A DNA stretch of 49,769 nt from Gnetum montanum (GCA_015680685.1 MNCI01026623.1:1-49769); one strand, 5' to 3'; positions 22,604 to 32,714 are shown, counted from the stretch's first letter. A program made the numbers and translations. The notes: generated by a model not told the origin, from the sequence alone.

Positions 22604-22622
22604 TTAGCATTGTTGTCAAGGA
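22604..22622 (+). promoter_or_regulatory. Primer binding site, tRNA-Asp type, element B
   Basis: TTAGCATTGTTGTCAAGGA abuts the LTR end. Every mismatch to TTGGCGCCGTTGCCGGGGA is a C-to-T or G-to-A transition, so an Asp-tRNA site has decayed in place. Confidence 0.75.
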
Positions 22623-22870
22623 CAAGTTAATGTATGCTTACTAATTAATTTCACAAAGTTTGTTGTACTTAAAACACAAAGTCAAACTTCATAACTCTAA
22701 GAAAAGCACACTTAAAATAAACATATTGAAATAAAAAATGGCTTTAAATAAGAACACCTCATCACATGCCAAGGAACTATAGATAAGAAATGATAGAATG
22801 GAAAAATAAGAAGACTAAAGTATGCCAATGTAGCTAAGGATTTCATATGCTCATAAAGATCCTTATTATT
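22623..22870 (+). other. Leader of element B
   Basis: About 250 A-rich bases between primer site and first gag-like frame; no motif recognised. Confidence 0.4.
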
Positions 22871-24690
22871 CTAATTTAAGCTACATCTTTCATTAGGATG
22901 GACAACTCAAGTGGAGATATTTGCAAGGGAACATTGTTCTGCCACCAAAACATTCAGCACCATCATGCTCAAAAATGCTCTCAAGGGGATAAAATTGAGT
23001 GAAGCATTTAGAGGTTATCATGTGACCAAACACATGACTAGATCCTACAAATCCACTGAGGAGTAGTCATGAAAAGACAAGGTCATGGAGACTAGGCATG
23101 AATAAGACAAAGTAAAGAAGGTCAACTCTCCTATTATTTTAGAGGAGCTAGATGGAGATGAATTCATAGTTGAATAACTCCACAAAAATCATGGGTTCTA
23201 GTTACAAAAGCCTATCATCCGATTAGATGAGCCTATTAAGCATCAATCATGCTCTAACTTAGTAGAGACACCCAAGTGAAAGGCAAAAGACTCAAGGCAT
23301 AAGTAGGATACAAGGTCAAGGGTTCCTGTTAGATCTCATAGAGACAAACATAACAGTCATCATAGGAGGATAAGCCTGCATCATTCTCCTACTATCTCAT
23401 CTACATCCTCATGATCATTAGAAGACTCTAACAAAAGGAGGCAAAAGTATAAGGACGATGAGAGGGATGAGAGGAAAACTCATGATTGCCATGATGATTA
23501 TGACCATCACTCAAGGCACTTTAATACTAAAAATAAAGGATATGAATAGAGAATACATAGAGATAGTAGAGATCATGAGAGAGATGAGGATAGAAGGGTG
23601 TGATACTACAACTGAGTGTATGAACTTGATTGAGATAAGGAACCCTTGATGACTACTAAAAGTATGATTAGTCTACAAGAAGTTGTTCACATTCCAACTA
23701 GACATGTGAGTGATAGCCAAATCAAATGGCTCGACATGAACAACATGCCAAGATTTGATGGTGGCTATAATGCTAATCCACAACATCACTTTCAAGCTTT
23801 CCACAATGCCTATGCCTTGCAAAACATCAAAAGTAACTAGCAAAAAGTTAAATCTATTTCCTAGAACACTTGTGAAGGAAGTAGAAAGCTGGTACAAGTC
23901 ATTGGAACCTAAATTAATTAGATGATAGAGTACCATGCTAGAGATTTTCAATGATAAATATCAAACCTATTTGTAAGTTTCCAACATATGAAAATATATC
24001 CAAGGATGGAAATAAGGGACTCATGAAACCCTTGATGCAGCAATTGGTAGATACTATTCAATATTGCAAAGATGTCTAGGCCATGGATTCTCACCAAGGG
24101 AAAAACTTGGGCACATTGTAGATGGGTTGTGGAGTAAAACTAGAGAAATTCTTGGGATTTATGCCCAAGGAAGATTATTAGAGATTACTACCCATCGCAT
24201 CCAAAGATTAATTGAATAAGTTTCAAAAGAGGAAGGAGAACCCAAGAAGAGAGATTCAACTAAGAAATATAATAAAGACTCATCAATTAGGAAGAAAGAT
24301 AAGTGGCTCTATGATGAGAAGGATGATGAAACCTTGGAAGATGTTATTCAAAAAAAAAAAAGACTCTACCTATTCAAAAATCAATCAATGATATAATAGC
24401 TAAGGTAGACAAAGTTTGGGATTTAGTGGATGAAAAGTTTGCTACAGTCCTAAATAACGTAGAAGTAAAGACTAAATAAGCACTTAATAAGGGCAAGAAA
24501 AGGAAGAAGAAAAGAGCTAATGGATAAGAAGGTTATAAGAATAAAAGAAAAGTTGCTACTATTGAAGGGTATAATTACTCCAATTTAGAGGAAGAGAAAG
24601 GATGCAATGTGTGCCAGTATGAACATCCTAAGGGATGTTGTCTTGTTATAGCCCACTTGCAAGAATCTAGGTATATGCACTCAATCTAAG
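22870..24690 (+). pseudogene. Gag, element B (type 1)
   Basis: N-terminal part Lys/Arg/Ser/His-rich (HHRRI, DERDERKTHD, RDHERDEDRR), then the capsid-type core at 23640-23960. The core reads TRHVSDSQIKWLDMNNMPRF, GGYNANPQHHFQAFHNAYAL, SWYKSLEPKLIR-type text and FNDKYQT. It closely matches element E. A charged linker with an A-run (~24350-24361) and the Cys-His motif at 24603-24659 follow. Stops and frame changes are scattered throughout; the first kilobase has many TAG/TAA codons where Gln is likely. Confidence 0.75.
24603..24659 (+). other. Non-canonical Cys-His motif in Gag (element B copy)
   Basis: C-x6-H-x3-C-x5-H with YEHPKGC core; same length and spacing as A and E. Confidence 0.7.
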
Positions 24691-25800
24691 CTTTCTTAAA
24701 AAGAAAATTCCCAAAAGACTAGCTTATCTTTAAGGTAATATCAAACAAACGTTTCAGCCAACATATTATCCAAGTGGAGCCTACCCTCAACCATACGAGC
24801 AATATCAACAGTAATGGCAATAACTATAGATGTGAGCAATGCCACCACCAAGGCAATAATATCCATATAGGCAACTAGATCCTTATGGATATTATGTTTA
24901 AAATCAAATATCCCTAAGAAATACATTAGTTTAAAGTTCTTCTCCTTATTATCTACCAGAATACTATAGACCTACTACTCCAAGAATGAATTGTAGTTAT
25001 TATGCACATTTACCCAAAGCTAGTGCATCATATTCCCCTTTCAATTTTTTGCCACCAAGACCATCACCTATTATGCAAGGGGAATTATTATGACAACCAC
25101 AATATAGGAGAGTTGCAAGGATAGTGAATATACAAGTCAAGAATCCTACCAGCAACACTAAGGGCTAGACAAAGAAACATCCTTTCTTTAGGACAAGTCC
25201 AAAAAAGATTGGTAGAGTTAGAACTTCATCAAGACCAACTTCTCCTACATCAAATCCACCTACCAACAAAAATCTTCCATCATCATGCAACACAAACATG
25301 CAAACTGTCATTCTTGTAAAAATAGTCATAAATTGGATTAAGGAAGGGCCACTTCCTAAGAAGAGAATTAATCTAGGAGTTCCTTTGATTTATCTACAAG
25401 TAGCTGGAAATCTATCATGCAATGCTCTACTATATTCAAGTTTTGGGGTGAATTTGATCTCTTATGAAACATATCAAACATGGACCCTACCACCCTTGAA
25501 AGAGTGCAATATTAGGTTGAAGCTTGCAAATTAGTCTATCGCCATTTCTTTGGAAAAGATAGATGATGTAGTCACCATTTTCAATCGATGGTCTTATCTA
25601 GCCGACTTTCTAGTAATTGATGTGAAAGATGTAATAAGGAGTTTCTAGTTATCATGGGGAAAGCATGACTTATTTCAATTGATGCTAAGCTCATTATGAG
25701 AGATTTATCTATTGACATCTCTAAGGAGGACAAACATAGAGCCATACATACATAACATATTCCATTCATTATTGTTGATAACAAAGGATGCAATCATGAA
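24690..25800 (+). pseudogene. Gag-protease linker and retropepsin-like protease, element B
   Basis: A Tyr/Gln/His-rich linker (about 24690-25290) is followed by WIKEGPLPKKR and PLIYLQVAG. The active-site loop reads ALLYSSFGVNLIS, where the catalytic Asp is Tyr (codon 25433-25435) and the following Gly is Ser. Then come YQTWTLPPLKECNIRLKLAN and degraded counterparts of the A sequence down to ~25790. The reading breaks up afterwards, and RT does not follow. Confidence 0.7.
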
Positions 25801-26202
25801 CCAATCTTCTGGAATGTTAACATAGTCATCATACTAATCCACGACAATAGTGAAAAGCAAACATGTGCAAAAGAAAGAGCAAAGGCCACCAAAACAAAAG
25901 ACACCCTATGACTAACAATTGAGAACCTTCAATTGCCTAGGATATGCATGGAATAATCTGATTCACTTGTGAATTTCCATTCTAAGAAAATGACTCCAAC
26001 TATAGACCCAAAAAGAAAATGAATAAATCATAATCATACACCAATAGGAAAAGAAAATAAAAAATTATACGATCAAAACTCAACTACCATCAAGATCACA
26101 TGGGATAATCACAAAAAAGTTAAATTAATAAAGATGGTAAGTGAACCACCTAGAGTGTATGATCCAAGAAATCTATGAAGCATTTCCTAAACACTTGCCC
26201 AT

Positions 26203-26228
26203 GAGTTTAGTTGTGGGGAAGATGTCCT
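26203..26228 (+). promoter_or_regulatory. Internal polypurine-like block, element B
   Basis: AGTTTAGTTGTGGGGAAGAT aligns with the post-pol block of A and E, and marks where the post-pol region begins in B. Confidence 0.4.
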
Positions 26229-26830
26229 ACCTTGAGGTGGGAGTTAATAAGTTCTTTTTGATTTTTTGTTTTAGAGTTCTTTTATACTTTTCCATTTCTT
26301 AAATTTTTAATATTCTTTAAAATTTTTCAATTCTTTAATGATTTTTCATTTCTTATCTTTTTTCATTCTTTACATCTTTTCATAATTCTTAATATCTTTT
26401 TCATCTTTTTCATACTTTATTTTCATTTCCTTTGTAAATAATTTTGAATGTCAATAAAACACATTAAGAATAAGACAAGATATAGTCTAATAAAGTGAAT
26501 ATTTCTCTATGTTATCAAGCCATAAGAGATTGATTATTTGAACAGTGAGCCCACACTATCCAACCATCCATTCCATTAATAAGAGGTTCTCACCATGGCT
26601 ATAATGATATTCTTTTGATCATACAACTAAGAATAAACTTGTGATCATTATGCCTAGATAGAAAAGTGAAAAACCAAGTGGAAATGTTAAGGATCTAACA
26701 TCAAGGAGATATGTGGATTTTCTTGGATTACTATTGTGAGTTCTATTATGATGCTAAGGCTGTGTTATATCCTTGTAGATTTAACAAAAAATGGGACAAA
26801 GAGTAACACAAGTGATGCCTTACCATGTCA

Positions 26831-26871
26831 CTAGAAAGACATGTTACCCATGCCTGAAGGTAGTCTTCTAG
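26831..26871 (+). other. Conserved hairpin block, element B copy 1
   Basis: CTAGAAAGAC and GTCTTCTAG form an outer stem with one unpaired base, and CATG-TTACC-CATG an inner one. This is the clearest fold among the copies. Confidence 0.5.
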
Positions 26872-26927
26872 TAAGGTTGACACAGATAAAAATAAAAGAG
26901 CAAAAAATAAATTTTTTGGGGGTCCAA

Positions 26928-26973
26928 CTAGAAAGACAAGTTACCCATGCCTAAAGGTAGGCAACTTCTTAGA
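26928..26973 (+). other. Conserved hairpin block, element B copy 2
   Basis: CTAGAAAGACAAGTTACCCA and following text repeat copy 1 about 97 bases downstream; B alone has two copies. Confidence 0.5.
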
Positions 26974-27413
26974 AATCTAAACATAAAATAAAGTGCCATG
27001 AATAAACACCTCCCTTGGACAATACGCCAAGTGATGATACACCTTGCAACATTGATAGTCTTACAATTGTAATTCCAAGTGATGAAATGATGTGATGTCA
27101 CTAGAATGTGATTTGGAGTTGGTTTGAATCTTGGATAGAAAGGCTAATAATTACTTTAATAACTAATACTACACAAGAATTCATTATTCCTATGGTAAGA
27201 TACCTCACGTCCCAATTTCTACAATCCCTTCTAAGTCCATTTCATATCACTTTAAGAATAGTCATAACTTATGGTTTTATGTAATATAGCATTATTTTCT
27301 CAGTTTGGTGGTACTAAGATGTGTGCTTTGCTAAACAAGTATGTGTTACATTCAACTCCTTAAGTGCCTAAGGACACTTATAGGTATGGTTATACAAGGT
27401 CACTAAGGGTTGG

Positions 27414-27437
27414 AGCTTGCTTTAGGGAGGATCCACT
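27414..27437 (+). other. Conserved AGCTTGCTTTAGGGAGGATC block, element B
   Basis: Nearly identical to 5397-5420 in element A. Confidence 0.5.
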
Positions 27438-27613
27438 TTTATAACTGTTGTATCTTATACTTGTCTAGAAATTTCATATCATCTTAAACCTTCCAATTTC
27501 AACAATCATCAATAAAACTTCAATAAAAAATTTCCTTATCATTTACACTATTTGTTCTACCAACATGGATTCATTACCCTTCTTATCCATCTTATGAACT
27601 TTCATAGGCCAAG

Positions 27614-28230
27614 TGTAGCGACCAAAAACGTTGATTGTTGGAAACACTGAGAGGTTTCTAATCAAAACAGTTTAACCCCATATCTGTGCAAGGGCAGTAC
27701 TGGAGAAAAATGGATTTGGGATGCCTTGAACGATCTAGCCGATCATACAGGGGCTTAATCAGTGTAACTTAACCTTACATGAACATTATTTTAAATGAAA
27801 AAAATATGTGAGGTAAAAGCAATAATCAATAAATGAAAGGACGAGAGAAATTATGCCAAATGGTGATAACAATAAAGAAATAATAGAAGAAACTTAGGTG
27901 AGAAATGCACCATAGCAAAGTCACAAGTTCGATTCTTTTCTTTGTTTGAAAAATGTATAACAAGTTATACAACACCGAAGGTGCACAGAGAGTACAAGAT
28001 CAGCCAAGCTACTTGGAATGTGCCAACTATGCTTTTGAACGTGAACTTGCAAGCCAACAGGAAAAGCCAAATAATGCCAAATGCAAACAATTTGATTGTG
28101 CCAAATGCCAACAAGCAAAATGCTCTTGTAAATGCTAACAAGCCAACAAAGAAATCAACAGAGAACCAATTCAACCCTTTGAACATTTTTTGTCGAGGTA
28201 TTTATAGGGCCAAGAGTATGTGAAAAACAT
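27614..28230 (+). repeat. Unrelated LTR inside element B (right end approximate)
   Basis: Starts TGTAGCGACC and runs through GTGCAAGGGCAGTACTGGAG, GATCTAGCCGATCATACAGG, repeats of GCCAA-rich text and a TATA-like TATTTATAGG near 28197. The same family occurs on the minus strand at ~42700-43328. Matching stops shortly after the TATA-like box, so the true end could be further right. No target duplication could be confirmed. Confidence 0.55.
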
Positions 28231-28500
28231 AGTATTAGTAAGTTATGGAACCATTAAGAATATATGAGAATATCTTAGTAATTCTAAACCCTTGATTGAT
28301 TGCATATGGCTCCAAAGAGAGAAGCACAATGAGGACCCTCACAACACACAAGCAAATGACCAAGAATCTATGGTAGAAATTGAACAAGAGAAAAGGAACC
28401 AAAACATGTAGAGTAAGAAGCCTGATCATCAACATCCATCATGAAACATAGATAGTTAACCCAAGGAGAGGTAGCAAAACCATAATTGTAAGGACAACAC
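28231..28500 (+). other. Unassigned stretch after the inserted LTR
   Basis: Could be the rest of the inserted LTR or the start of B's extra-ORF region. No motif was recognised. Confidence 0.3.
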
Positions 28501-31020
28501 CTAATTTTATCACAAGACTACCTCCAAGTTATCCAAGAGAGGTCAATTTTGACCATAGTCATTGTGAAGATGCACTTTGATCCATTCGTGGAATTTGTTC
28601 CAAATGTCATAAAGCTACAACTCCAAGCATCACTGCTATGGTCCATTCTTTTAAATAGTTATGAATGGTACCCTTTGAGAAACCTATCATTTTTAGCATA
28701 ACAAAGAAGAAGGTACCACTATCAGCATTAGAGGAGTTTCTATTTCATAATTAATAAAAGCAATAGTAGAAGCTCTAAACATACTAAATGAAGGAGAAAG
28801 ACTAGCATGTCTTTCCACTAGATTAGATGCTAAAACTAGGATTTTGTGGCTAAATGAGCATATGGTAAAGAGTATAAAAGATATAGTGAGCTAAATCTAG
28901 ATGTGAAAGTCTATTTCAAAATTAGCACCTACCACTTGTTCTCGACCAAAGGACTGAATAGGTTATCCACTTATGTGGCTAAAGGAAGTGTAATCCTGAT
29001 GGATAAATACAATGCCAATATCCCACAACTCTACTTCATGGAAATTAAAAGGCAGTTTGAATAGAGAAAGGTAAGGAAGCCAATACTTCCATTTTTTTGC
29101 GTTATCAAAAAGTTGTGAAAATGAGTTGAAATTTTGGGATACACCAATGATGTTCCTAGGAAAGCCCAGAATGTTTCATACATTGAATTGCTCAAGCCAG
29201 CACCACCCAAGAAGGACCAAGATGAGGAGCAACAAGAACAACAAGAGGAGTAGTAAGAATAATTATAGTAGTAGCAACAACAACAAGAATAGTAATAATA
29301 GCAAGTCCCACCACTGCCACCGCTGCAAGACTATAGACTATCAATTAGGGAACAAGGGACAAAGCTAACCTCTATAGAATTATAGACATTATCGTACATC
29401 CCAAAGTTTATGTTGATCTTGTGAGTGAAAAAATTTCACTGTAATCACAAGGAGAGGTTTAGTGGTTACAAAAAATCTCTAAATGTTGCATCATTCCAAG
29501 TGGTGATAAAGATAGGAGAAGGAGCCATAGTTATGGTAATGCAACACCAGAATGCAATGAAAGCATCAAAATTGATCACATATCACATTAAAGAATCCTT
29601 TAATGTACTTGTTGTTCCACTAGTAGATCTAATTGGAGTCAAAGATTCTCAAATGTTAGCTAGAACCTCAATGACTCTTGCTAACCATGAAGATGTGCTC
29701 AATCAACTACTATAGACTGGGTGAGTGATGGTAATACTTTTGGACATCCCAAGTGATGTCATTGTGGTGTAGTTAGAATTGATCACTACCAAAGGTAAAC
29801 TGATCATGGTAGAGACTAGGGCAAAGCATGCAAAAGCTAAAATTCTAAAATTACAAGAAGATCTTATGATCCTAAGGGCTTAACATAGAGATCCAACTCA
29901 ATTCATTACGCCTAACTAGATGGAACAATTTAGGATAGAGCAGATGAACTACTTGATTGAGTAGAACAAGTAGATAGAAAATAAGAAGAAGAAAGTAGTG
30001 TGAGATGCCTTAATAGCTAAATCCCAAATGTATACACATGATAAGGTGCTCACTATAGTCTAAGAAGAGAAAAAACAACTTGTTACCAACAACATGTGGT
30101 TGAACACTATAAGAAAGTAGATGAACATCCTGGAGGAAAGCATCCACCAGTTAAGAGAATAGGATCAACTAAGACATGAGTCACCTCACATGAAAAAATA
30201 GAATCCTCTTAATGAAGCAAGTATGTACCATTCAGCAAAAGTCAACCATTGAAATCAATAGATGGAAAAATGAGGCAAAGAAACATAAAAGGCTCAAAGA
30301 ATAGTTTTTTGATCAGGTGGCTATGTACAACCAAATTAACAAAAAAGAAATCTAGATGGTGAAGGCTAGAATCAGCTTCATATTAGCAAAAAATCTTGAC
30401 CGACAATCTATCCTAGACAATTATGCCTACATCCACCAAGCAAAAGTGAAGAATAATGACATGAAGATTAAGGACCTAAAAGAATACATGGGATTAGCTA
30501 ACCTTAGTTATGCTAACTTAGCCATGCTAATAACAAGAAGGAATAGAAATGAGCTAGAATAGCAAGTAGCAATCATGTACACCTTGTATGAGAAAGAGTT
30601 TGTAGATCAAAAGATGCCTTATAAAGACTTCAAGTGGCAAAATCTGAATTGGAAGTAATTAAGGCTGGCTACCAAGGGAAGAAAGAGGTCATAGTGAACC
30701 TAGCTAGAAGATTATTAGATTACCATATGCTATTTGAAAAGGCTAGATCATTCAATGAGGAGAGGAGACAACTTACAACTAGGTATGTTAAAGCTAATCA
30801 AATGTTTCTATAGCTACCGTGCCCATGGGATATACTTGCTTGATCACATGTTGCACAACAAGCATGGATGGTGCATGATCCATGAATGAAGGAAGAAAAG
30901 CTTCAAGTGCTCTTGAATTGATACAAATTCTAGAAGCCTAGCAATAAGGAAAAGCAAATCATGGAGGAGCCACCACCACCAAGAACTACATACGACTACA
31001 TGAAGCTTCATACAAATTTT
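28500..31020 (+). pseudogene. Extra coiled-coil ORF of element B (sense, before the 3' LTR)
   Basis: An unnamed protein related to the extra ORF of element E. Early part: EALNILNEGERLACLSTRLD, ILWLNEHMVKSIKDI, KVYFKISTYHLFSTKGLNRL, VILMDKYNANIPQLYFMEIK. Middle: ELLKPAPPKKDQDEEQQEQQ, Gln/Asn/Ser-rich low complexity (29215-29310), then FQVVIKIGEGAIVMVMQ, ESFNVLVVPLVDLIGV and DVLNQLL. Last third: long Lys/Glu/Gln coiled-coil text (EEKKQLVTNN, MNILEESIHQLRE, MKIKDLKEYMGLANL, KKEVIVNLARRLLDYHMLFE) and a Pro-rich end EPPPPRTTYDYMKLH. No membrane segment is obvious. Stops are mostly TAG/TAA in place of Gln. It may correspond in position to the Athila env-like or Tat additional ORF. Confidence 0.6.
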
Positions 31021-31163
31021 TTTTGATAAAGTTTTCATGTCATATCTTGTGTGATTTTTGTAAACACCACTACAACATTTAAGTGTCATGTATATAGTAG
31101 TTAGTGTCATGTAAATCTACCTCCCAATTTTGTAAGGATCCTATCCTCATTTTGTTTTAACTT

Positions 31164-31194
31164 GAGGATGAGTTTTTATTCAGTTGTCAGGGTA
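31164..31194 (+). promoter_or_regulatory. Polypurine tract context, element B
   Basis: GAGGATGAGTTTTTATTCAG then TTGTCAGGGTA just before the LTR start TGATAC; same context as A and E, with the G-run shortened. Confidence 0.65.
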
Positions 31195-31501
31195 TGATAC
31201 ACTATGTTTTCCCATAGCTATGATATCAAGCATTTGATATCGAATCCTTGATACTAGGACACAAGAATCAATGTTGGATATGCAATATTACTCCACACAT
31301 GCTTGTCTATAAATAAATACTTAGGCAGATAGTTGAATAATGAATTTAGTCCATAGTAGCAAAACTATGTTAGTTTGTTTCCATAAACTTAGATTTAGTA
31401 GTTAGAAGTGTGAATGCTCATAGTGTAGTGTGAATTAGTGAATGGAATATTTATTCAAGAATTTTATACTTGAGCACAAGTGTGACCAAAAATAAAGATC
31501 A

Positions 31502-31502
31502 N
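31502..31502. other. Single-N assembly join in the B 3' LTR
   Basis: The words ACAAGTGTGACCAAAAATAA and ACAAGTGTAACCAAAACTAA stand on the two sides of one N. This suggests two non-identical contig ends were joined. Confidence 0.55.
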
Positions 31503-31762
31503 TACAAGTGTAACCAAAACTAAAGATCGAGCAATTTTCCCACTATTGCACCATTCTCCTAGATTTACTATTTATAGTTAGAATAATTTTCCATACTATT
31601 TCTTAGTTAATGATTTACTTTTATATGAACTTTATCATTACTATTGTTAAGAAGAATGAGTATGACTAATCTTGATCACTTAAATGTAATTTTTTTATAA
31701 CCTAGTAGTGCTATTACTTAGTATGCTCAGTAGCAATACACTTGGTAATCCCAATAGTAATT

Positions 31763-32048
31763 ACATGAACCCCAAGGTGTGAATGGAAGATTAGGACTAG
31801 ATACTCATTGCCATAGGATAGAATAGTGTTTACTATTTTCTTTATATTTAGACTTATTTTCACACTTTACCATTATAGCTAGGAGATATGGCCCAGTAAC
31901 ATCAATATATCATACACCTCATTGAGAGCTAAATGATATGCATTGATTATACTAGCTCCACGTGGGAAGACAACGATCCCAAACTTTAACCAATTACTAG
32001 CATATTCACATTACCTTGTCCATGGATTATGATCAGGCTACACATGAA
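31763..32048 (+). repeat. ~279-bp segment unique to the 3' LTR of B
   Basis: Flanked by direct ACATGAA copies (31763-31769, 32042-32048) and absent from the 5' LTR. It includes CTCCACGTGGGAAGACAACG, wording like the U5 ends of some gypsy LTRs. It is an insertion here or a deletion in the 5' LTR; the direction is not resolved. Confidence 0.4.
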
Positions 32049-32096
32049 TACTCGTATCTTGTATGGTTGGATGTTGAATTACTCCACCACTCATCA

Positions 32097-32684
32097 AAGA
32101 GCTTTGATGGTAAAGCTCAACTTAGTACTTATTTTGTGCAAGAGATGAGGGATCTTCATTTACAAGTAAAATCAAATCTTGAGAGAAAGATTGAAGAGAG
32201 AGGCTTCAAGAGGAATGAGAATAAATAAAAGCTAATTTTGCTATTGGTAACTTGATTTGGGTGCACTTGAAAAAGATGTAGCTGAGAGGTGTTAAATTCT
32301 TAAAGTTGAAAGCCAAGAAGATGTAGCCTTTTAAAATCAAGGCTAAAATCAATGATAATTATTTTGATATTTATTTACCAAATTATTTTGGTATGTATTT
32401 TATGTTTAATTTTTCAAATCTTGTGCACTATCATGGCCCAATTTATGAGAAGACCATATAGGATAGCATCGTGAGTTGAAGGAGGCTATTGACTAGTCCA
32501 AGCCTTCAATGAAGAGGAAGATAATTGTACTCAAGTAGAGGGAAGTTTCTAGCACTCAAGGAATCAAGAGGCATGAATATTTAATTCCTTGGAAGGATCA
32601 ATTTGTGGATGATGCTATATGGATCCATGAGACCAAACTTCATGAGTGGGAGATCACTTCAACTTCTACTCCCTTGTTCACATG
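32097..32684 (+). pseudogene. Integrase C-terminus and chromodomain of chromovirus F
   Basis: STYFVQEMRDLHLQVKSNLE, then FAIGNLIWVHLKK (GDLVWVHLRK-type motif), VLKLKAKK, PFKIKAKINDNYFDIYLP, FNFSNLVHYHG (FNVADL-type motif). A chromodomain-like stretch follows at ~32560-32665: HEYLIPWKDQFVDDAIWIHE, with the YLVKWK-type start and the Trp and Glu of the fold. A TGA ends the frame at about 32682. Chromodomains of this lineage can steer integration to particular chromatin. TAG/TGA stops and a frameshift near 32340 show it is dead. Confidence 0.8.
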
Positions 32685-32696
32685 AGTTCACGTTTT

Positions 32697-32714
32697 GAAG
32701 GGTGGGAGAGTTAG
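32697..32714 (+). promoter_or_regulatory. Polypurine tract of chromovirus F
   Basis: GAAGGGTGGGAGAGTTAG immediately before the LTR start TGTAAAGACATC. Confidence 0.65.

Larger units (their letters stand above)
25801..27613 (+). other. Non-coding region replacing pol, element B
   Basis: No RT, RNase H or integrase. It contains an internal purine block (26203-26228), a long T/C-rich tract (26250-26450), two copies of the hairpin block (26831, 26928) and the GCTTGCTTTAGGGAGG block (27414). This is the counterpart of the region after integrase in A and E, so pol (~3 kb) is missing between ~25800 and ~26200. Confidence 0.65.
22026..32096 (+). mobile_element. Element B: LTR retrotransposon lacking RT, RNase H and integrase
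   Basis: Bounded by LTRs 22026-22603 and 31195-32096, with a tRNA-Asp-type primer site, gag, protease, a non-coding region with the group's conserved blocks, an extra ORF and a PPT. No RT, RNase H or integrase motif is visible between protease (ends ~25800) and the non-coding region. It is therefore either a deletion derivative or a non-autonomous family relying on relatives such as E. It sits within the integrase of chromovirus F, which continues on both sides. The flanking pentamers AATAA (22021-22025) and AAGAG (32097-32101) match at only 3 of 5 positions, so the target duplication is decayed or my ends are off by a base or two. Confidence 0.85.
31195..32096 (+). repeat. 3' LTR of element B, with internal indel
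   Basis: Starts TGATACACTATG and ends CCACCACTCATCA. It has GATATC palindromes at 31222 and 31236 and a TATA box at 31310. A ~26-base stretch is repeated, with differences, across the single N at 31502. Relative to the 5' LTR it carries ~279 extra bases between two ACATGAA heptamers (31763-31769 and 32042-32048). Confidence 0.85.

Noticed and set aside
28231-28500. Exact end and target duplication of the LTR inserted at 27614
   Set aside because: CCAAG precedes the LTR, but each later CCAAG lies either inside shared LTR sequence or without a proper LTR end.
28500-31020. Calling the extra ORF an envelope gene
   Set aside because: Position fits Athila, but no signal peptide, membrane segment or fusion-like stretch is visible.
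22021-32101. A perfect target duplication for element B
   Set aside because: Flanking pentamers AATAA and AAGAG agree at only 3 of 5 positions.
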